Shown: positions 1 to 8,340 of the stretch, one piece after another
How the letters are laid out: each line of letters begins with the position of its first letter
Position numbering within the stretch: position 1 is the first letter of the stretch
Source of the DNA: JAJRRH01 sp047638815
Lineage (GTDB): Bacteria; Bacteroidota; Bacteroidia; Flavobacteriales_D; JABDKJ01
DNA length: 64,000 nucleotides
Direction: 5' to 3'
NCBI GenBank assembly: GCA_047638815.1
Contig: JBLIMR010000007.1
Coordinates: forward strand, 6,713-70,712
Program-made: the position numbers and the translations under genes
Notes under the pieces: model-generated
Seen by the model: only the letters and a program-made list of their open reading frames with translations
Database searches by the model: none
What the model was told of the DNA's origin: nothing

Positions 1-1
1 A

Positions 2-508
2 GCATTTGGTGAAAATGCACCTACACAAATTAATGAATACAATCTATCGAGCCCCTCAAAGTTGATTGGTAGTTTGGCCTTTATCATTAATAAAAAGGGC
101 GTCTTGAATGTTGACTATGAATTCGCGGATTACAGCAATATGAAGTTGAGACCGAGTGGCCTAGTTAGTAATGACTTTTCTGAAGATAATCAGGATATAA
201 AAACATATTTTCAGTCCACCAATAATGTTAGGGTAGGTGGAGAGGTGAGATTGCAACCATTTAGCTTGAGAGGCGGAGTTGCGTATTATGAAAACCCTAA
301 TACTGATGGCACATCCCTGTACGCTGCAGATAAATTGTTTTATACGGCAGGTGTTGGATACAAAAGAAATGATACGTACTTGGATTTTGCTTTCAGGTTA
401 AAAAGTACCAATGAAGACAAATATCTTTATAGCTCTGAATTTTCGGAGCTAACAGAACAAGAGTATACCGGGACAAGCATTTCAGCAACTTGGGGTGTAA
501 GATTCTAG
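2..508 (+). CDS. FadL/OmpP1-family outer-membrane protein, C-terminal part (5' end outside window)
   Basis: The reading frame is open from the left edge, so this is the last 168 residues of a larger protein. The visible part alternates short hydrophobic strands with polar turns. It contains a KLIGSLAFIINKKG stretch followed by VDYEFADYS, typical of Bacteroidota FadL/TodX-like barrels, and ends in GVRF with a terminal Phe, the usual outer-membrane beta-signal. Such proteins are barrels for uptake of hydrophobic substrates; the substrate here cannot be told. The TTG at 62 is internal and not a start. A hairpin terminator follows. Confidence 0.75.
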   Translation, partial: AFGENAPTQINEYNLSSPSKLIGSLAFIINKKGVLNVDYEFADYSNMKLRPSGLVSNDFSEDNQDIKTYFQSTNNVRVGGEVRLQPFSLRGGVAYYENPNTDGTSLYAADKLFYTAGVGYKRNDTYLDFAFRLKSTNEDKYLYSSEFSELTEQEYTGTSISATWGVRF

Positions 509-532
509 ATGCAAACGTATAATTAAGAGCAA

Positions 533-568
533 AAAAAGCCTCGATGAAATATTCATCGGGGCTTTTTA
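533..568. terminator. Bidirectional rho-independent terminator
   Basis: Arms GCCTCGATGAA and TTCATCGGGGC flank a short loop. There is an A-run on the left and a T-run on the right, so the element can end transcription from the FadL-like gene (+) and from the zinc-ribbon gene (-), which converge here. Confidence 0.85.
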
Positions 569-588
569 ATATTATTGAGAAGGAATTT

Positions 589-1338
589 TTAAGCTTCCTC
601 TGAAACCTCTTCTTCCTTATTCACCAAGATTCTACCGCAATATTCACAAACGATTATCTTCTTGTACGTTTTAATGTCCAATTGTCTTTGAGGTGGAATC
701 TTTGAGAAGCATCCTCCGCAAGCATCACGAGTCACATTAACAACAGCCAAACCATTGATCGCACCTCCTCGAATTCTTTGGTAAGCCATTAATAATCTTT
801 CTTCTATTTTGCCTTCAGCCTTTTTAGAACTAGATTCAAGCTTGTCCATATCCTTTTTAGTTTCCTTGACGATACCATCAAGCTCAGCTTGTTTCAGCTC
901 AAGATCCTTCTTTCTATCTTCTAGAACTTCCTTCGTATCTTCTATAGTAACATTTTTGTGTTCTATTTGAACTTCAGCTTCTCTAATTTTTTTCTCAGCC
1001 AATTGAATTTCCAAGTTTTGGTATTCAATCTCTTTGTTCAACGAGTCAAATTCTCTGTTATTTCTAACTTTCTCTTGTTGTTCGTTGTACTTTTTGATAA
1101 GAGCTTTGGAATCTTTAATAGCATTTTTATGATCTGAAATCTTATCTACTACCTCCTGAACACCTGATTCCATTTTTGCAAGTCGAGTTTCTAAACCCAA
1201 AACATCATCTTCAAGATCCTCTACCTCCATAGGTAATTCACCTCTCAATGTCTTTAACTTGTCAATTTGAGAATCATTTAATTGTAGGTCCCAAAGTGCA
1301 TTCAGCTTATCTTCAACTATATTTCCTTTTGCTGCCAT
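589..1338 (-). CDS. Coiled-coil C4 zinc-ribbon protein (COG1579-like)
   Basis: The protein has 249 residues. Residues about 25-190 are a long charged coiled coil rich in Glu and Lys. They are followed by a C-terminal zinc ribbon with Cys pairs at about 207/210 and 231/234 (CGGC and CEYC). This is the architecture of the widespread C4-type zinc-ribbon family, for which nucleic-acid or chaperone-like roles are proposed but not settled. It starts 8 bp after the Nif3-like gene and is almost certainly co-transcribed with it; the pairing is common in Bacteroidota. The terminator at 533-568 ends the unit. Confidence 0.85.
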   Translation of the reverse strand: MAAKGNIVEDKLNALWDLQLNDSQIDKLKTLRGELPMEVEDLEDDVLGLETRLAKMESGVQEVVDKISDHKNAIKDSKALIKKYNEQQEKVRNNREFDSLNKEIEYQNLEIQLAEKKIREAEVQIEHKNVTIEDTKEVLEDRKKDLELKQAELDGIVKETKKDMDKLESSSKKAEGKIEERLLMAYQRIRGGAINGLAVVNVTRDACGGCFSKIPPQRQLDIKTYKKIIVCEYCGRILVNKEEEVSEEA

Positions 1339-1346
1339 GATATTTT

Positions 1347-2444
1347 TTATATGTAATTAACGGGATTGGTATTAATTTCCGTAAAAAGGACTGCAAAGTT
1401 AGGGATTTTTTTCTTTAAATAGTCTACTAATAATGAGATGGTAAATTGTTCAGACTCATAGTGACCAATATCTGCAATGATTATTTTATCTTCTGCATCA
1501 AAAAACTCATGATACTTGAAATCTGCGGTAATGAATATATCCGCATTCTGTGCAATAGCTGACCCCAAGGCAAAACTCCCTGATCCACCAACCAGAGCCA
1601 CTTTATTTATTGATTTGGCTAGGGTTTTGGTGTGTCTCACACAATCAGTATTCATTGATGTTTTCAGTTTCTTGAGGAAGTCAATAGCTTCCATGGATTC
1701 TGTTAAATCACCAATCATGCCCGATCCTAATTCCATATTTTCATTGATCAAGGATTGCACAAAATAAGCTACTTTTTCATAGGGATGAACCTCTTTTAAT
1801 CTATGGACCACAGAATTTTTAAGATGTGACGGCAAAATCATTTCTACTTTATCTTCATTTTCTTTATGTAATTCCCCGATATTACCAATAAATGGATTCG
1901 ATCCGGCAAGTGCTCTATACGACCCTTCACCTGAAGTTTTGAAGCTGCAAGAGTCATAATTTCCAATTTTACCTGCACCCAACACAGACAATTCAGCCGT
2001 AACAGCTTCAGTATGTTCCTGAGGACAATAAAAACTTAATTTAAGAAGACTTTGACTTTTGGGCATTAGCACCTTTCTATTGATAAGTCCAATCTTATCA
2101 GCGATCTTATTGTTTACACCATGAGACATGTTGTCAAGGTTGGTATGGATGGCATATATAGCAATGTCATGTTTGATAGCCTTTATGACTGTTCGTTCAA
2201 CGTAGTTTTTGCCATTTATTTTTTTAAGTCCACCAAAAACTATCGGATGATGAGACACAACCATATTGCACTCCCTTTTTATCGCTTCCTCTATTATGTC
2301 TTCTGTACAATCGAGGCTTACAAGTATACCTTTTAACTTGTTGTTGGGGTCACCAACAATGAGACCAGAATTGTCATATGATTCCTGATATATTGGTGGT
2401 GCCAACAATTCGAGTTGTTGAATTACGTTCTTTATCAAAGTCAT
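1347..2444 (-). CDS. Nif3-like dinuclear metal-centre protein
   Basis: This is a Nif3/YbgI/YqfO family protein of about 365 residues. It carries the N-terminal metal-site motif SHHP, an HTNLD segment, the inserted central domain typical of the long form, and a C-terminal GHYESEQF with the conserved His and Glu ligands. Members form hexameric toroids with two metals; the biochemical role is not firmly known, although GTP cyclohydrolase-like and hydrolase activities are discussed. I start it at the ATG at 2444 (MTLIKNVIQQLE). The upstream in-frame TTG at 2462 lies inside the TTTG of a -7 promoter box and is unlikely to be translated. It is followed by the zinc-ribbon gene. Confidence 0.88.
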   Translation of the reverse strand: MTLIKNVIQQLELLAPPIYQESYDNSGLIVGDPNNKLKGILVSLDCTEDIIEEAIKRECNMVVSHHPIVFGGLKKINGKNYVERTVIKAIKHDIAIYAIHTNLDNMSHGVNNKIADKIGLINRKVLMPKSQSLLKLSFYCPQEHTEAVTAELSVLGAGKIGNYDSCSFKTSGEGSYRALAGSNPFIGNIGELHKENEDKVEMILPSHLKNSVVHRLKEVHPYEKVAYFVQSLINENMELGSGMIGDLTESMEAIDFLKKLKTSMNTDCVRHTKTLAKSINKVALVGGSGSFALGSAIAQNADIFITADFKYHEFFDAEDKIIIADIGHYESEQFTISLLVDYLKKKIPNFAVLFTEINTNPVNYI

Positions 2445-2459
2445 TCTAAGAAATTTGTC

Positions 2460-2467
2460 CAAAGTTA
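2460..2467 (-). promoter_or_regulatory. -7 box for nif3-like/zinc-ribbon operon
   Basis: On the minus strand this reads TAACTTTG, an exact match to the Bacteroidota TAnnTTTG element, 15 nt before the ATG at 2444. No clear -33 TTG was seen. Confidence 0.55.
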
Positions 2468-2534
2468 GTTCTTAAAAATTATTGAAGGTATCTTAATTTT
2501 TGGTCTTTTATTATGATGATGTTTGCGTCTTGTG

Positions 2535-2567
2535 TTTGACTTTAGTTCTCTTTTGAACCTATATTTA
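2535..2567 (+). promoter_or_regulatory. Probable promoter of the lpxK run
   Basis: TTTG at 2535-2538 and TATATTTA at 2560-2567 (one mismatch to TAnnTTTG) are 21 nt apart, about the spacing expected for Bacteroidota -33 and -7 elements. The predicted transcript start is about 15-20 nt before the TTG start of lpxK. Confidence 0.45.
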
Positions 2568-2589
2568 CATACTTAGCAAAAAACCAACC

Positions 2590-3654
2590 TTGAATATAAA
2601 GAAGTTAAAATTATTATTGTACCCTTTTTCTGTGCTTCACGGTTTGGTTATAAGGACGCGTCATTGGCTTTATGATAAAGGCCTTAAGAAGTCAAAGTCT
2701 TTTGATGTTCCAGTAATTAAGGTTGGGAACTTAAATCTTGGCGGTACTGGTAAAACGCCACATGCAGAATATATCTTGGGGATGTTTGAGGATAAATTCA
2801 AATCTGCACTACTTAGCAGAGGCTATAAAAGAAAGAGTGTTGGCTTTCAGCTAGCTTCAAAGGACTCAACACCAGATCAATTGGGTGACGAGGCTTTTCA
2901 GATTTTCAGAAAATTTCCAAACGCAATAGTAGCTGTTGATAATAAAAGAGTCAATGGCATGGAGGAGTTGTGCAGAAAGAACATAGATGTAGTCGTTTTA
3001 GATGATGCATTACAACACCGATCTCTAGATGGTGGACTTTCGATTCTGCTGATGGATTTTAACAGGCCTTTTTACAAGGATTTTTTATGGCCATCAGGGA
3101 CTTTGCGTGATGTAAGGAATCGAATAACTCGTATGGATGTTATTATCATTACAAAGTGCCCTACTGACTTAACTAAAGCTGAGCAACTCAAAATGGTTCA
3201 GAAACTACAGCCTAAGTTATCCCAACAGGTGTTTTTTACGTGTTATATGTATAATGGTCTATTGCCAGTTTTTAAGCAAGAATCGCTCAATGGTCAATAT
3301 GTCAAAGCGGACAATGTGCTCCTATTTTCTGGAATTGCAAATAATGAAGCACTAATTGAAAAAGTGTCTGATTTTAGTGATAATGTTAGAACAATTACTT
3401 TTGGGGATCATCATAATTATGGAAGCCCTGATATATATAAGCTTATAAAAATATTTGATAGCTTTGCCAACGGTAATAACTTGATAGTTACAACTGAAAA
3501 GGATGCTGTGAAACTGATGGCAATGGTGCTACCACATGAATTTAAATTGCTCCCGATTTATTACTTACCAATTAAGGTGCATTTTTTAGATCGCAATGAT
3601 TATTTTGAAGAGTTGATATATGGATATGTTAGAAAAAATAAAGGAAACAGTTGA
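2590..3654 (+). CDS. lpxK: Tetraacyldisaccharide 4'-kinase LpxK
   Basis: LpxK phosphorylates the 4' position of the lipid A disaccharide at the inner membrane. The N-terminal hydrophobic segment (residues 8-22) is followed by the Walker A region GNLNLGGTGKT at about 46-56, the SRGYKRKS segment, and DDALQHRSL near residue 140, all LpxK hallmarks. Length (354 aa) is normal. The start is TTG: no ATG lies between the upstream region and the conserved membrane segment. It overlaps the next gene by 35 bp or less, which suggests tight co-expression. A second lipid A gene, lpxH, lies downstream in the same run. Confidence 0.93.
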   Translation: MNIKKLKLLLYPFSVLHGLVIRTRHWLYDKGLKKSKSFDVPVIKVGNLNLGGTGKTPHAEYILGMFEDKFKSALLSRGYKRKSVGFQLASKDSTPDQLGDEAFQIFRKFPNAIVAVDNKRVNGMEELCRKNIDVVVLDDALQHRSLDGGLSILLMDFNRPFYKDFLWPSGTLRDVRNRITRMDVIIITKCPTDLTKAEQLKMVQKLQPKLSQQVFFTCYMYNGLLPVFKQESLNGQYVKADNVLLFSGIANNEALIEKVSDFSDNVRTITFGDHHNYGSPDIYKLIKIFDSFANGNNLIVTTEKDAVKLMAMVLPHEFKLLPIYYLPIKVHFLDRNDYFEELIYGYVRKNKGNS

Positions 3655-4438
3655 ATTTATTCAATCAAAAGTAAGCACTAAGCCTGAGGTTGGAATTATA
3701 CTTGGTACCGGACTAGGTGCTTTGGGAGAGGAAATAGAAGCTGAAGTAAAAATACCTTATGGGGACATACCTCATTTCCCTGTTTCAACGGTTGAAAGTC
3801 ATCAGGGTAAACTGATTTTCGGTAAATTAGGGAATAAGAATGTTGTAGCCATGCAAGGTCGTTTTCACTATTACGAAGGTTATGATATGAAGGAAGTTAC
3901 CTTTCCTGTTCGTGTCATGAAGTTTTTAGGAATAACCAACTTATTTGTATCCAATGCAAGCGGTGGTGTGAATCCTTTGTATGAAGTTGGAGATCTAATG
4001 ATTCTAGACGATCACATTAATTTATTCCCTGAACATCCACTGAGAGGAAAGAATATTGTTGAGCTGGGACCACGATTCCCGGATATGAGTCAACCATATG
4101 AAAAATCTCTAATCGCGAAGGCACTTGAGATAGCTACAAAGGAGGGGATTCGAACTCAGGTGGGATCCTATGCAGGGCTAACTGGCCCAACTTTGGAAAC
4201 ACCGGCAGAATATAGGTACATATATAAAATTGGCGCTGATGCAGTAGGTATGTCTACTGTTCCTGAAGTAATAGTAGCGAGACACATGTCCATACCGTGT
4301 TTTGCGATTTCTATTATTACGGATTTAGGCGTGGAGGGTAAAATCGTTGAAGTAAGTGTGGAAGATGTAATTGCTGTTGCTAAAGAGGCTGAGCCAAAAA
4401 TGACGAGTATAATGAGACAACTTATTGCAGGTCTTTAA
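3620..4438 (+). CDS. Purine nucleoside phosphorylase (trimeric type)
   Basis: It catalyses phosphorolysis of purine nucleosides for salvage. Visible family motifs are LGTGLG near residue 30, the SHQGKL phosphate-site segment, GRFHYYEG, NASGGVNP, and GPTLETPAEYR followed by GADAVGMSTVPE. Together these identify the class I PNP (PunA/inosine-guanosine type). The 272-residue length fits. The start may be the ATG at 3620 or the one at 3626; both lie inside the end of lpxK. Its stop TAA shares one base with the gatB ATG. Confidence 0.92.
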   Translation: MDMLEKIKETVEFIQSKVSTKPEVGIILGTGLGALGEEIEAEVKIPYGDIPHFPVSTVESHQGKLIFGKLGNKNVVAMQGRFHYYEGYDMKEVTFPVRVMKFLGITNLFVSNASGGVNPLYEVGDLMILDDHINLFPEHPLRGKNIVELGPRFPDMSQPYEKSLIAKALEIATKEGIRTQVGSYAGLTGPTLETPAEYRYIYKIGADAVGMSTVPEVIVARHMSIPCFAISIITDLGVEGKIVEVSVEDVIAVAKEAEPKMTSIMRQLIAGL

Positions 4439-5892
4439 TGGTAGTAGATTACGACAAATATGAATTGGTCTGTGGCCTTGAGGTCCACATTCAAATGCTC
4501 ACTAAGACTAAGGCTTATGTTAGTGATTCATACACCTATGGCGCATTGCCTAATACTCAGATTAGTCCAATTACCCTAGGTCACCCAGGAACTCTGCCAA
4601 AATCGAATAAAAAAGTTATTGAATACGGCATCAAACTGGGTTTAGCATGTAACTCTGACATTTCTCGTGAAATGTATTATGATCGTAAAAATTACTTTTA
4701 TGCGGATTTGCCAAAGGGTTATCAATTAACGCAAGATGCAACACCGATTTGTCGTGGGGGTTATATCACTATTCATGATAAGGAAGGAGTAAAGACCAAT
4801 GTGGAATTGACTCGAATTCATATGGAAGAGGATTCCGGTAAGAGTATCCATGACCAAGATCCTTTCAACACACTTGTGGATTTTAATAGAGCAGGAGTTC
4901 CATTGTTGGAAATTGTGACCGAACCTGTGATTGAAAACTCAGATCAGGCGTATGAATTCTTGTCTGAAGTAAGAAAACTGATTCGTTACCTTGAAATATG
5001 TGATGGTAACATGGAGGAAGGGAGCATGCGTTGTGACGCTAATGTCTCTGTAAGATTGAAGGGTGAAAAAGAGCTTGGACAGAGAACGGAGGTTAAAAAC
5101 ATGAACTCCATTTCGAATGTTAAAAAGGCAATAGAATTTGAAACCAAAAGACAGATAGAAAGGTTAGAGGCTGGAGAAAAAATAGTGATGGAAACAAGGA
5201 GTTTTGACGCTGTGAATCAAACAACTTTTAGTTTAAGAGCGAAATCAGAGGCACATGACTACCGATATTTTCCAGAACCGGATCTGCAACCTCTGAGACT
5301 TACTGTTGAAGAGATTAATGATATTCAGGATGCGTTGCCACCATTGCCATGGGAATTGAAAGAAAAGTATACCGTGAAGTTCGGCCTTTCAGATTATGAT
5401 GCGTCTATACTCACGGAAGATAAAAGTTTGGCCCTGTATTATGAAGAGGTTATCAAAAGTACGGCTGAATATAAAGTTGCAGCCAATTGGGTTATTGGGG
5501 ATGTCAAATCTTGGTTAAACCATCAAGCCGTGGAGATCAGCAACTTTCCTATAACTCCGACAAGAATAGCTGAGCTAATGGACATCATTAAAGAGGGAAA
5601 GATAAGTCACTCTGTGGCAAGTCAAAGTGTTTTTCCAGCAATGGTAAAAGATGTTAATAAATCACCAATACATATAGCAGAAGCCTTAAATTTGCTTCAA
5701 GATTCTGATGAAAGCAATATTACAATATTTGTAAAACAAGCTTTGGAGAAGTATCCAGATAAAGTTTCTGAATACAAGAATGGAAATAAAGGATTGATCG
5801 GATTATTTATGGGTGAAGTTATGAAGCTGTCGCAAAGAAAAGCCGATCCAAAGGCGGCTAGTAAAATATTAAAAGAATTATTAGAGAACTAA
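4438..5892 (+). CDS. gatB: Aspartyl/glutamyl-tRNA amidotransferase subunit B
   Basis: GatB is the kinase/transferase-side subunit of the GatCAB complex that converts Glu-tRNA(Gln) or Asp-tRNA(Asn) to the amide form. Motifs include GLEVHIQ, the LGHPGTLP segment, YYDRKNYFYADLPKGYQ, EEDSGKS, FNRAGVPLLEIVTEP and GSMRCDANVSVR, followed by a C-terminal tail domain (YqeY-like) from about residue 330. At 484 residues it is full length. gatA and gatC are not in this window. Translation probably couples to the PNP gene through the 1-bp overlap. Confidence 0.96.
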   Translation: MVVDYDKYELVCGLEVHIQMLTKTKAYVSDSYTYGALPNTQISPITLGHPGTLPKSNKKVIEYGIKLGLACNSDISREMYYDRKNYFYADLPKGYQLTQDATPICRGGYITIHDKEGVKTNVELTRIHMEEDSGKSIHDQDPFNTLVDFNRAGVPLLEIVTEPVIENSDQAYEFLSEVRKLIRYLEICDGNMEEGSMRCDANVSVRLKGEKELGQRTEVKNMNSISNVKKAIEFETKRQIERLEAGEKIVMETRSFDAVNQTTFSLRAKSEAHDYRYFPEPDLQPLRLTVEEINDIQDALPPLPWELKEKYTVKFGLSDYDASILTEDKSLALYYEEVIKSTAEYKVAANWVIGDVKSWLNHQAVEISNFPITPTRIAELMDIIKEGKISHSVASQSVFPAMVKDVNKSPIHIAEALNLLQDSDESNITIFVKQALEKYPDKVSEYKNGNKGLIGLFMGEVMKLSQRKADPKAASKILKELLEN

Positions 5893-5895
5893 GTT

Positions 5896-7047
5896 ATGAG
5901 AAGCATTTTAAAATCATTTTTATCAATTGTAATATTATCCATACTTGTTGTTTCCTGTGGACAACAAGACACTACAGATGTTACGGAAGGGTATACGAGA
6001 ATCTCGGGTACACTAACTAATGCTGCAAATAAGACATTATTTTATAATCAATATCAATTGCAAACTCCACAGGACAGCACTGTTACGGATGCAAAGGGGA
6101 ATTTCTCAATTGATGTGCCAACTGGGAAAGTGGATTATTACAAGTTATATTTCGATCAGATGAATATGATTGTGTTGATCTTGGACGAAACAACTAAAGA
6201 TTTAAAGGTGACAGGTGATGGCACAGATTTTACAAATTCATATACGGTCTCAGGATCCAAAGATTCAGAATTAATGAATAAATATTTTGTTGCAAATAGA
6301 GATTATATGGCTTTGGAACAAGAAGCTATAGCAAAAATAAATTCAGCCAGTGCAGCTACAAAAAGTGGACTACAGGCCGATTATAAAGGATTGAAGAAAG
6401 TATATCATGAAAAACTGAAATCTATGGCTTTGGCTAACCCCGCATCACCAGCTGCCTTATCTATGGTTTCAAGCTTAAATCCAAGAGATTATATGGATGT
6501 ATATGATAAAGTTTTTTCCGAATTAGATAATGTCATTCCGCATTCAAGTATCTACACAGATATGAAGGTGGACATTGCTAACTATAAGAAAAAAATGGAC
6601 AAAAAGAAAGCTGCTCCTACTGGCAGTATGATTGATGAAATAGCCCCTGAAATTGCCATGAAGAATCCAGAGGGACAAGTTGTATCATTGTCTTCGTTGA
6701 GAGGTAAATATGTTCTTATTGATTTTTGGGCCTCTTGGTGTGGGCCATGTCGTAGAGAAAACCCAAGTGTTGTCGCGATGTATAACAAATACAAGGATAA
6801 GGGATTGGAAATCTATGGTGTTTCACTTGACAAAGACCTAAACAAATGGAAGAAAGCAATAGCTAAGGATGGCTTGGAGTGGCCACACGTTAGTGATTTG
6901 GCAGGGTGGAACTCAGCAGCAGCAGCTAAGTATGGCGTTAAAAGTATTCCTCATACGGTGTTGCTTGACAAAGAAGGTAAAATAATTGCGACAAAATTGA
7001 GGGGGAATGCTCTTGAAAATAAAATTGAAGAGCTATTGGGTTCATAG
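5896..7047 (+). CDS. TlpA-like thiol-disulfide oxidoreductase lipoprotein (DUF4369-type N-terminus)
   Basis: A signal peptide ends in the lipobox LVVSC, so the protein should be lipid-anchored in the envelope. Residues about 35-130 form a beta-rich domain resembling DUF4369, followed by a helical linker. From about residue 245 there is a thioredoxin fold with WASWCGPC (Cys about 282 and 285) and the cis-Pro segment KSIPHTV. Such proteins reduce or exchange disulfides of exported proteins or in cytochrome c maturation; the substrate is unknown. It starts 4 bp after gatB. A short hairpin (CCGCTA/TAGCGG at 7054-7070) follows without a clear T-run. Confidence 0.88.
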   Translation: MRSILKSFLSIVILSILVVSCGQQDTTDVTEGYTRISGTLTNAANKTLFYNQYQLQTPQDSTVTDAKGNFSIDVPTGKVDYYKLYFDQMNMIVLILDETTKDLKVTGDGTDFTNSYTVSGSKDSELMNKYFVANRDYMALEQEAIAKINSASAATKSGLQADYKGLKKVYHEKLKSMALANPASPAALSMVSSLNPRDYMDVYDKVFSELDNVIPHSSIYTDMKVDIANYKKKMDKKKAAPTGSMIDEIAPEIAMKNPEGQVVSLSSLRGKYVLIDFWASWCGPCRRENPSVVAMYNKYKDKGLEIYGVSLDKDLNKWKKAIAKDGLEWPHVSDLAGWNSAAAAKYGVKSIPHTVLLDKEGKIIATKLRGNALENKIEELLGS

Positions 7048-7095
7048 ATTTAGTCCGCTACAGTATAGCGGTTAAACATTCTGATATATATTAAT

Positions 7096-7851
7096 TTGAC
7101 ACTTAACCAAGGGAAAAAAATATACTTCATTTCTGATTTTCACTTGGGAGTCCCTGGAAAAGAAGATAGTAAAACCCGAGAACGGAAGTTAGTTAAGTGG
7201 TTTCAAGCAATTTCTAAAGATGCTCAAGAGATACATCTAGTTGGGGATATTTTCGATTATTGGTTTGAGTATAAAAGTGCCGTTCCTAAGGGATATGTGA
7301 GAATATTGGGTGAAATAGCTCGCCTCTCGGATTCTGGAATTAAAATCTATTGGTATTATGGCAACCACGATATGTGGATATTTGACTATATACCTGATGA
7401 ACTGGGTGTTGAGATGGTTCCTAATTCATTAGAGAAAGAATATAACGGTAAAAAGTTTTTTCTAGCTCACGGTGATGGCCTTGGACCTGGTGATAGAGGA
7501 TATAAATTCATAAAAAAAGTATTTCGAAATAGATTGTGTCAGTGGATTTTTGCTCGATTTCACCCTAATTTCGGAATGGGTCTTATGCGATTTTTTTCTA
7601 CCAAAAGCAGATATGCAGAGCCTGAAGTAGAAAAGGAATTCAAAGGTGATGGTAAGGAGTGGTTGCAGATCTATTCCGAAGAAAAACTAAAATCAACATA
7701 CTTCGATTTTCTTGTTTTTGGCCACAGACACCTCCCACTTGATATTAAAGTAGGCGATTCGAGCAGATATATCAACCTCGGAGATTGGCTTTATCATTAT
7801 ACCTACGCGGTATTTGATGGTGAGAGTATGGAGCTTAAAAAGTGGGAGTGA
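7096..7851 (+). CDS. lpxH: UDP-2,3-diacylglucosamine pyrophosphatase-like metallophosphoesterase
   Basis: This is a calcineurin-like phosphoesterase of 251 residues. Ordered metal-binding motifs are SDFHLG (about 13), GDIFDYWFEY (about 50), GNHD (about 90), HGDG (about 125) and GHRH near residue 215. The FDYWFEY element is typical of LpxH, which hydrolyses UDP-2,3-diacylglucosamine to lipid X in lipid A synthesis. The start is TTG, since no ATG precedes the first conserved motif. lpxK in the same run supports the assignment. The related LpxH2 group cannot be wholly excluded. Confidence 0.85.
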   Translation: MTLNQGKKIYFISDFHLGVPGKEDSKTRERKLVKWFQAISKDAQEIHLVGDIFDYWFEYKSAVPKGYVRILGEIARLSDSGIKIYWYYGNHDMWIFDYIPDELGVEMVPNSLEKEYNGKKFFLAHGDGLGPGDRGYKFIKKVFRNRLCQWIFARFHPNFGMGLMRFFSTKSRYAEPEVEKEFKGDGKEWLQIYSEEKLKSTYFDFLVFGHRHLPLDIKVGDSSRYINLGDWLYHYTYAVFDGESMELKKWE

Positions 7852-7873
7852 GCAGGCAATCTAAATTGATTTT

Positions 7874-8221
7874 ATGAATAGAAACTTGAATCCTGCAACG
7901 GATGAATTTTCCGCTATTCTGAATCAATTGGAGAAAGATTTCTCCTTGTCAGGGTGGCCCTTCCCAGATCATCTTAGACATGAAAATTACAGTCAATTAT
8001 GGCTGGATGAATTTGGGCTGGTTTTAAGAAAGGAATTCTACCGTGAAAAATCAAAACTTTTTCAGCTATTATATCGTATTGACATTGGAGAAAAAGAGCT
8101 AGCAAAAGCGGCCCTTATTAAAGATATTGAATCAGTTACGGAGAAGACTTTTGTTATTTTTGCAGAATTGATCTTCCTGAGAGAGCAAATAAAGGTTCAT
8201 TATCGGATGAAGAATAAGTAG
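7874..8221 (+). CDS. Small soluble protein of unknown function
   Basis: It has 115 residues, is Glu/Lys/Leu-rich and mostly helical, without a signal peptide, membrane segment or Cys pairs. It begins with MNRNLNPATDEFSAILNQL and lies 22 bp after lpxH on the same strand, so it is likely the last gene of that run; the sucA promoter follows. I do not recognise the family. Codon use looks like that of its neighbours, and its position between two conserved genes supports a real gene. Confidence 0.6.
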   Translation: MNRNLNPATDEFSAILNQLEKDFSLSGWPFPDHLRHENYSQLWLDEFGLVLRKEFYREKSKLFQLLYRIDIGEKELAKAALIKDIESVTEKTFVIFAELIFLREQIKVHYRMKNK

Positions 8222-8266
8222 AAGATTAAAATAAATAAAAACAATTTTATACTTTTTAATTATAGA

Positions 8267-8274
8267 TATATTTG
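8267..8274 (+). promoter_or_regulatory. -7 box for sucAB
   Basis: TATATTTG matches TAnnTTTG and lies 66 nt upstream of the sucA ATG in a 119-bp AT-rich gap. The -33 element is not clear. Confidence 0.5.
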
Positions 8275-8340
8275 TCATTAACCTTGAATAACAAGAATTA
8301 AGAATTTTGAAAGGTTGGGATAAAAATTCCGAAAAAAGCA

